This document shows, in pieces, positions 57,968-64,000 of a DNA stretch of 64,000 bases (its first letter is position 1; every line of letters starts with the position of its first letter). This stretch comes from Ovis canadensis. Its lineage: Eukaryota; Chordata; Mammalia; Artiodactyla; Bovidae. The position numbers were made by a program, and so were the translations under genes. A model generated the notes under the pieces. It did not search any database. It saw only the letters and a list, made by a program, of their open reading frames with translations, and was not told the origin of the DNA. The DNA lies in assembly GCF_042477335.2 (NCBI RefSeq), contig NC_091260.1, forward strand, positions 54,641,001 through 54,705,000, written 5' to 3'.

Positions 57968-59218
57968 CTGGGGTGGCCAAAAGATTCATTCTTTTTTTCC
58001 TCTATAAGCTGGCTCTAGTAGCTCTTAGTTGCCTTTAACTTCATTTGAAACAGTTTTGTTAGATTGTATTATGACAGCTGTCATATCAGTGAACACTTAA
58101 AAACTTATCAAAATTGAATTTTTGTCTAGCCATTTAATAGTGAAGATGAAAGAAAAAAGCAACATTTTTGGCATGTTATGTTTTATTATTTCAAGAAAGG
58201 GTAAAAACTGAAATGCAAAGAAAAAGGTTTGTGCGGTGTTTGGAGAAGATGCTGAGACTGAATGTGTCAGAAGTGGTTTGCAAAGTTCCGTCCTAGAAAT
58301 TTTTGCTGGGTGATGCTCCACGGTCAGGTGGCCAGTTGAAGTCGATAGAGATCAAATCAAGACATCAATTGAGAACAGTCAGTGTTATTCCACATGGCAC
58401 ATAGCCAACATACCCAGAGTATCCAAATCAGTTTGTACCTGCTTGGTTATGTTAATTGTTTTGATGTTTGGGTTCCACATAAGTTAAGTGAAAAAAACTT
58501 CTTGACCGTTTCCTTGCATGCAATTCTCTACTGAAATGTAAGGAAAACATTCTGCTTTTAAAATAAATTGTCGTGGGTCATGAGAAGTACATGTGGTACA
58601 GTAATGTGAAGCAGAAGATCAAGGGCAAGTGACATGAACTACCACTAACCACACCAAGGCTGGTCTTCTCCAAAGAAAGTGATGTTGTGTGTATGGTGGA
58701 ATTGGAAGGGAGGTCTCTGTTATGAGCTCCTTCTGGAAAACCAAAGGATTCATTCCAACAAGTACTGTTCCCAGTTAGACCAGTAACTGAAAGCAGCACT
58801 CGACGAAAAGCACCTGGAATTAGTCAACAGAAAACGTGTAATCTTCCATCAGGATAACAGCATGTTTCTTTGATGACCAGCTAGAAACTGTCACAGCTTG
58901 GCCGGCAAGTTCTGACTTGTCCGCCATATTCCCCAGACAGTGCACCTTCAGATTTCCATTTATTTCGGTCTTTACAGAATTTTTTTTAACGGAAAAAATT
59001 TCATTTCCCTGGAAGACTGTAAGAGGGACCTGGAACAGTTCTTTGCTCTAAAAGATAAATTTGGAAAGATGCAATTATGACGTTGCCTGAAAAATGGCAA
59101 ACGGTAGTGGAACAAAGTGGTGAATATGTTGTTCAGTAAAGTTCTTAGTAAAAATGAAAATGTGAAAAACATGTCCTTTATTTTCACTTAAACCAAAGGA
59201 ACTTTTTGGGCAACCCGG
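57968..59218 (+). mobile_element. Mariner-type DNA transposon, full length but dead
   Basis: 1251 bases between TA dinucleotides (57966-57967 and 59219-59220). Left end GGGGTGGCCAAAAGATTCAT and the reverse of the right end, GGGTTGCCCAAAAAGTTCCT, form terminal inverted repeats. Translation gives mariner transposase pieces: RWPVEVDRDQIKTSIENSQC (DNA-binding part), FHQDNS (second catalytic Asp) and PPYSPDSAPSDFHLFRSLQN (third Asp of DD34D). Many stops and shifts show it is inactive. Members of this group are known in ruminant genomes. Confidence 0.9.
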
Positions 59219-59668
59219 TAGTTAATGACTGCTGTAGTAGACAGTAATACAGTGTTTTTTCTCAATATTACGAAATTTCAGTCTTGCAGCTTTTGTATAT
59301 AATAGTAAGTGCCTATGGTTGATCTCTACCGTGTCCCAATTTAGAAGCTTACTATAGTATTTTTTTCAAATTACCCAAATAGTTAAATGTTCATTGGAGA
59401 TTCATTTGAAAACTACAGAAAATACAAGAAAGAAAATTTGTCACATATAATCCCAAAGATAATCAAGATTATTTTATTGTATTTTCCTTCTGGTCTTCTA
59501 TACAGAAAAAAATTGTTTTAGTGAAAAATATTTGATTTTTAGTGTTTCTATCTTGAAAGGGAATGTGCATAGATAGCAAGATTGAAATGATAAAAATGAT
59601 TTGTCCATCTGTAATTAGTTGTATATTATTTGTCATCAAAGAATAACATTAGCCTAACAAGCTTTCAT

Positions 59669-59986
59669 CGAAGAAGGCAATGGCGCGCACACACACCCCC
59701 CCCAGCCCCCCCCCCCGCCCCCCCTTCCCCCACCCCACTTCAGTACTCTTGCCTGGAAAATCCCATGGATGGAGGAGCCTGGTAGGCTGCAGTCCAGGGG
59801 GTCGCTGAGAGTCAGACACGACTGAGAGACTTCACTTTCACTTTTCAGTTTCATGCATTGGAGAAGGAAATGGCAACCCACTCCAGTGTTCTTGCCTGGA
59901 GAATCCCAGGGACGGGGCAGCCTGATGGGCTGCCGTCTATGGGGTCGCAGAGTCAGACACGACTGAAGCGACTTAGCAGCAGCAGC
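59669..59986 (+). mobile_element. Bov-A2 SINE with expanded C-rich segment
   Basis: Sense dimer from GAAGAAGGCAATGGCGC to (CAG)n. Perfect 13-base target duplication AACAAGCTTTCAT at 59656-59668 and 59987-59999. At 59686-59738 the usual GCACCCCACTCC has grown into about 50 bases of C with CACA. Confidence 0.92.
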
Positions 59987-59999
59987 AACAAGCTTTCAT

Positions 60000-60875
<876 letters not shown>

Positions 60876-62350
60876 CCCTGCCCAGAACCACGCGTCCCCC
60901 TGCTCTCGCGGGAACCAGTCCTTTTTCTTCTATGGACTTCTGGGTTTCTGCAGTTTGTACTTCCACACTGTAACTGGCTTTTGTTTCCTGAAATGGTGGG
61001 TGGCTTATTCTTTTGTGTATGTATGCAGGATTCTGCTGGTACGAGAGGCCTTCCTCTTTCTGTTTTGAAAAAAGTTTGACTGCCATATTGGCATTCCATT
61101 CCTTGTTGCCATCCTCACTGTTCCCTGTTGCGGGTTTCTGGTGTGCTTTGACTCTCAAAGTACCACCGGTCTCCTCGCCTGCACATCTTTTGGATTACCT
61201 CAGGCTGAGTTTTTCCCGTATGTGCGTGTCCATCTAATGTTCTGCCTGCAATTCAGACAGAAGTCACAAAATGGCCTTTAACTCACCAAAGGTAAATATC
61301 TGTATCTATTGGGACATTTTATACATAGACCTCAGTTGAGATGTATACTTAGCAAATTATTTTTAAATTGAAATACACAGTAAGTAATATAAAGTGCCCC
61401 TTGATTTTGCCTCCCATGTAAATCTATTGTATTATTACACTTGTTATAATTTTAACTATTAAGTCATAAAGGTCCAGTTGTCTCACACAGCCAGTTTGGG
61501 ATGAGCTGCATTCCAGTTATGCTGTATATAGTTTGAAGTATATATAAATTGTTCCTTCTTCTGGCCACCCCTGCCCATCTTAGTATTTTGCAGGATTTAA
61601 TTGGTTGTACACCTGGTGCCCCTTACTTGCTACAGTCATTATAATTTGGTGGCAAAATAGACCTCTCATCATTAAGGAGAGAAAAGATGTATGGCTCAGT
61701 TGGTCCCAACATTTTTTGAGCTGTGCCATTCATGGTACTCTTTGCCTATGTATCTCCTTTTTGGATTTTTTTTTTTTTTGGTCTTATTTTTATCATTTCT
61801 ATAGAGAAGAGGCTTGTGACCAGTACTAATCTCGAGTACAGTTTATTTTTTTCTGTCCACAGGTAAATTAATGTCTGCTCTTCAATATCTACTCACACTT
61901 TCTTAGGGGAAAACAATCAAATGTCAGTACTAGCAGATGTTGCATGTAAATCGTTAGCAAGTAATGACTACAACTCAGATGATTAAGAATTTTGTAACAG
62001 AAAGCTCTGCTGTTTTAATTTTTATATACAATTATGATAATTAGCACATTCTAAGATTATAAACCTTTGCTTTTTAAAGTTTATTTTTACTATTTCTTTA
62101 TCACTGTTTATTGGATCACCATTGGTTTCATAATGTAAATAGTATATATTGAACAAATTAAATGTCAAATTTTTTATTACCATAGTTCATGTTACTAGTG
62201 GGGCTTTCAGGTGTTTAGAGGTTTTTTTGGTTAACCTTCAATGCAAAAGTACTAGATGGTGTATAACTCTAGAGTTGAGTTTTAAGGGATTCCCTAATAT
62301 GTATACTATCTTTTTATCTGAAGTAATAAATAAACTATGATCTTGAAAGT
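60876..62350 (+). other. GOLPH3: GOLPH3 3' UTR
   Basis: Non-coding sequence from the stop codon to about 15-20 bases past the paired AATAAA. No SINE or LINE interrupts it, unlike the introns, consistent with selection on the transcript. It contains AT-rich stretches and a T-run at 61770-61783. The length of about 1.5 kb fits the known mammalian GOLPH3 mRNA of roughly 2.5-2.7 kb. Confidence 0.8.
62325..62334 (+). terminator. GOLPH3: Overlapping AATAAA poly(A) signals of GOLPH3
   Basis: AATAAATAAA gives two overlapping canonical hexamers. Downstream, from 62365, GT-rich sequence (TGTTATTTGTATTTTTGT) provides the expected downstream element, so cleavage is predicted near 62345-62355. Confidence 0.75.
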
Positions 62351-62463
62351 GCCTGAATCAGAGTAAGCATGTTATTTGTATTTTTGTATTCTGATTTTAG
62401 TGGTCTTAGTGTTTTTTCTGATGAAGTTTTACTTAGCCTTAGTGTAGCGTGGCAGTATTTCTA

Positions 62464-62673
62464 CAGAGGGGTTGGAAAACTTTTTCTCATTGGTTCAGAT
62501 AGTAAATATTGATATTTGAGGCTTTGTGAGCTATACACTGTGTTGCAGCTACTCAACTCTGTTTGAGTGAAAGTTGCTGTTGACAGTACAGATAAATGGG
62601 TGAGGGTGTAGTCCAGTAAAACTTCATTTACAAAAACAGGCAGCTGGCCATGAGCAGTGGTTTACCAATCCCT
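62464..62673. mobile_element. hAT-like non-autonomous DNA transposon remnant (MER class)
   Basis: Starts CAGAGGGGTTGGAAAACTTT, contains ATAGTAAATATT, GTTGCAGCTACTCAACTCTG, CAGTAAAACTTCATTTACAA and AACAGGCAGCTGG, and ends GGTTTACCAATCCCT: the order and inverted ends of a common mammalian hAT element. The family name is not certain. Confidence 0.7.
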
Positions 62674-62679
62674 ATTTTA

Positions 62680-64000
62680 ATTCACGAAAAAAGTCAGATT
62701 TTTCTGTCCATTAAAATAACCTCTTTTACCTCCAAATGATATTGGTGGTGATTAAGTATAGAAAGTATTTATTGTTTCTTCCCATAAAATGAAACTTACC
62801 CCATGTCCTAGAATTTCTTTTTAGGTAAACATTTACTGCTTTTCTCCTGAAAAGATTTTAGAAGTGAGGTGCTGGGTGTTTCTGAGGTATCCTTGACTCC
62901 ACAGCAGCATCTGTCTTCTCAAGCGAGGAGGAAAGGGCCTCGCCCGCACTTCCATCAGTGTTTGTTTCAGAGCAGAGTGCCCCTCAGCTCTGCCGGTGTG
63001 TGGCCACAGCTTCAGTATTTGTGTCTCCAAAGGAGAGGGTGTCGTCTAGAACTCAGTTCTTCTACAGAAGGCTGCTGCTTCCAGCTCTCTGTAAGCAGGA
63101 TCGGCGCGACTCCAGGGATGACGTTCTGTGTGGAAGGTGCAGTGTGTCCACAGGTTTACGCCACTTGTTAGAAAGCCTTCAGATCCAAGAATCAGGCAGA
63201 GAGTTTTAATATAATAAAATTTAAATACAGACCTATTGTGCAAAGAATGCTGCGTTTTGACTTCTTCACGTTATTTATTTACTGAGTGTTCCTTATAATA
63301 ACCTGGTCTAGAACAGTGCTGTAACAAAAAGGAGAAAGGAAACTTAATGCATGCTCTATGCCTACTGAGGGATTTTATATCTTGTTTTGACCTCCCCAAA
63401 CTGAGTAACTGTCTTCATTTAATGAAGAGCAGGCTTGGAGAGAAGGGGTTGCCCAGTCTCACATTATCTGGTAAGTGTTTGAGCTTTTTAATCCTGAAAT
63501 AATTGAAAACATAATTGCATTCAACTATAATTTTTCCTTTCTTGTTTTGGGACTGGGAGGGGGCTTCTTTCTCTAACAGAAACAAAACGAGAATAGTGGG
63601 CATGTAGGAAGATCTCATGGTGGCACAAAAGACAGTGATAAATGGATATCCCTACTTTATTCTGATATTCTGGTATAACTTACATAGGTTAATCTTTTGG
63701 GGATGAAAAAGTTGACTGTATGTTCTCAGAAGAAAGCATCATCAAATGTCAGTTGGCCAAGAAAGCCCTGGCCTGCTGAATGAACCAGGATTGGCTTGTG
63801 ACCTCTGATGCATTCTGCTACTCAGTTCTTCGCATTATCTGTGAACAGTAGGACAAACCTTTGAATTTGGCCACCACCTGAAGGAAAGCGAGAGCGGCTG
63901 GTGTGCAGTTCAGTGGCAACATAGGACCAGTGAGTGATGACGTCCAGCCTGATGACAAGGACCCATGACTGCCATGCACGGCTACTCTTGGCCCAGGAAC
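62680..64000 (+). other. Downstream flank of GOLPH3
   Basis: No gene recognised. A more GC-rich patch at 62930-63140 has open frames on both strands but no known protein similarity. In other mammals the next gene in this direction is PDZD2 in convergent orientation some kilobases away; no part of it is recognised here. Confidence 0.45.
63213..63218 (+). terminator. Possible distal poly(A) signal
   Basis: A canonical AATAAA lies 0.9 kb beyond the main signals. If used it would make a longer GOLPH3 3' UTR that includes the hAT-like remnant at 62464-62673. AT-rich DNA yields such hexamers by chance, so this is weak. Confidence 0.25.

Noticed and set aside
62869-63171. A 100-codon frame in GC-richer DNA downstream of GOLPH3
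   Set aside because: Open frames exist on both strands, no Kozak or splice context and no known similarity. Not enough for a gene call.

Overview
The window is mammalian nuclear DNA from a ruminant (cattle, sheep, goat or a close relative). The diagnostic evidence is the repeat content: BovB (RTE-class) LINE fragments, tRNA-Glu-derived Bov-tA SINEs, Bov-A2 dimers, CHR-type artiodactyl SINEs, ruminant L1 3' ends and a mariner element. Species cannot be fixed from the sequence alone. Most open reading frames are translations of these repeats and are not genes.

The one protein-coding gene is GOLPH3 (Golgi phosphoprotein 3), complete on the + strand in four coding exons: 16852-17076, 46583-46714, 49689-49803 and 60451-60875. 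All splice sites are GT-AG. The joined reading frame is 897 nt (298 codons plus TGA), the length expected for mammalian GOLPH3. The four residues known to bind PI4P in human GOLPH3 (W81, R90, R171, R174) are present at the same numbers. Exon 1 lies in a CpG island (about 16050-17330) with a consensus CRE, a YY1-like site and a 17-codon upstream ORF. The 3' UTR runs to paired AATAAA signals at 62325-62334.

Layout. 1-16050: intergenic sequence upstream of GOLPH3, rich in old MaLR/MLT1 LTRs, L1, BovB and SINEs. It contains a processed HMOX1 (heme oxygenase 1) pseudogene on the - strand (about 9192-10945). That pseudogene lies inside an older antisense L1 and is itself split by a Bov-tA SINE. 16050-17330: promoter, CpG island and exon 1. 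17077-46582: the 29.5 kb first intron, with many SINEs, five BovB fragments (two of them in opposite orientations side by side at 35878-36731), several L1s and a MaLR LTR. 46583-49803: exons 2 and 3 around a 3.0 kb intron. 49804-60450: third intron, with two BovB 3' ends, an antisense MIR and a mariner element bounded by TA on both sides (57968-59218). 60451-62350: last coding exon and 3' UTR. 62350-64000: downstream intergenic sequence with one hAT-like remnant and a possible distal poly(A) signal.

I found no CRISPR array, operon or other candidate for a new molecular system. The interest lies in nested transposition, unusual small insertions and duplications, the regulatory layout of the GOLPH3 promoter, and a sharp change in base composition within the last coding exon. 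Family names for repeats come from recognition of consensus motifs, not from a database search, and their edges are approximate unless a target-site duplication is given.
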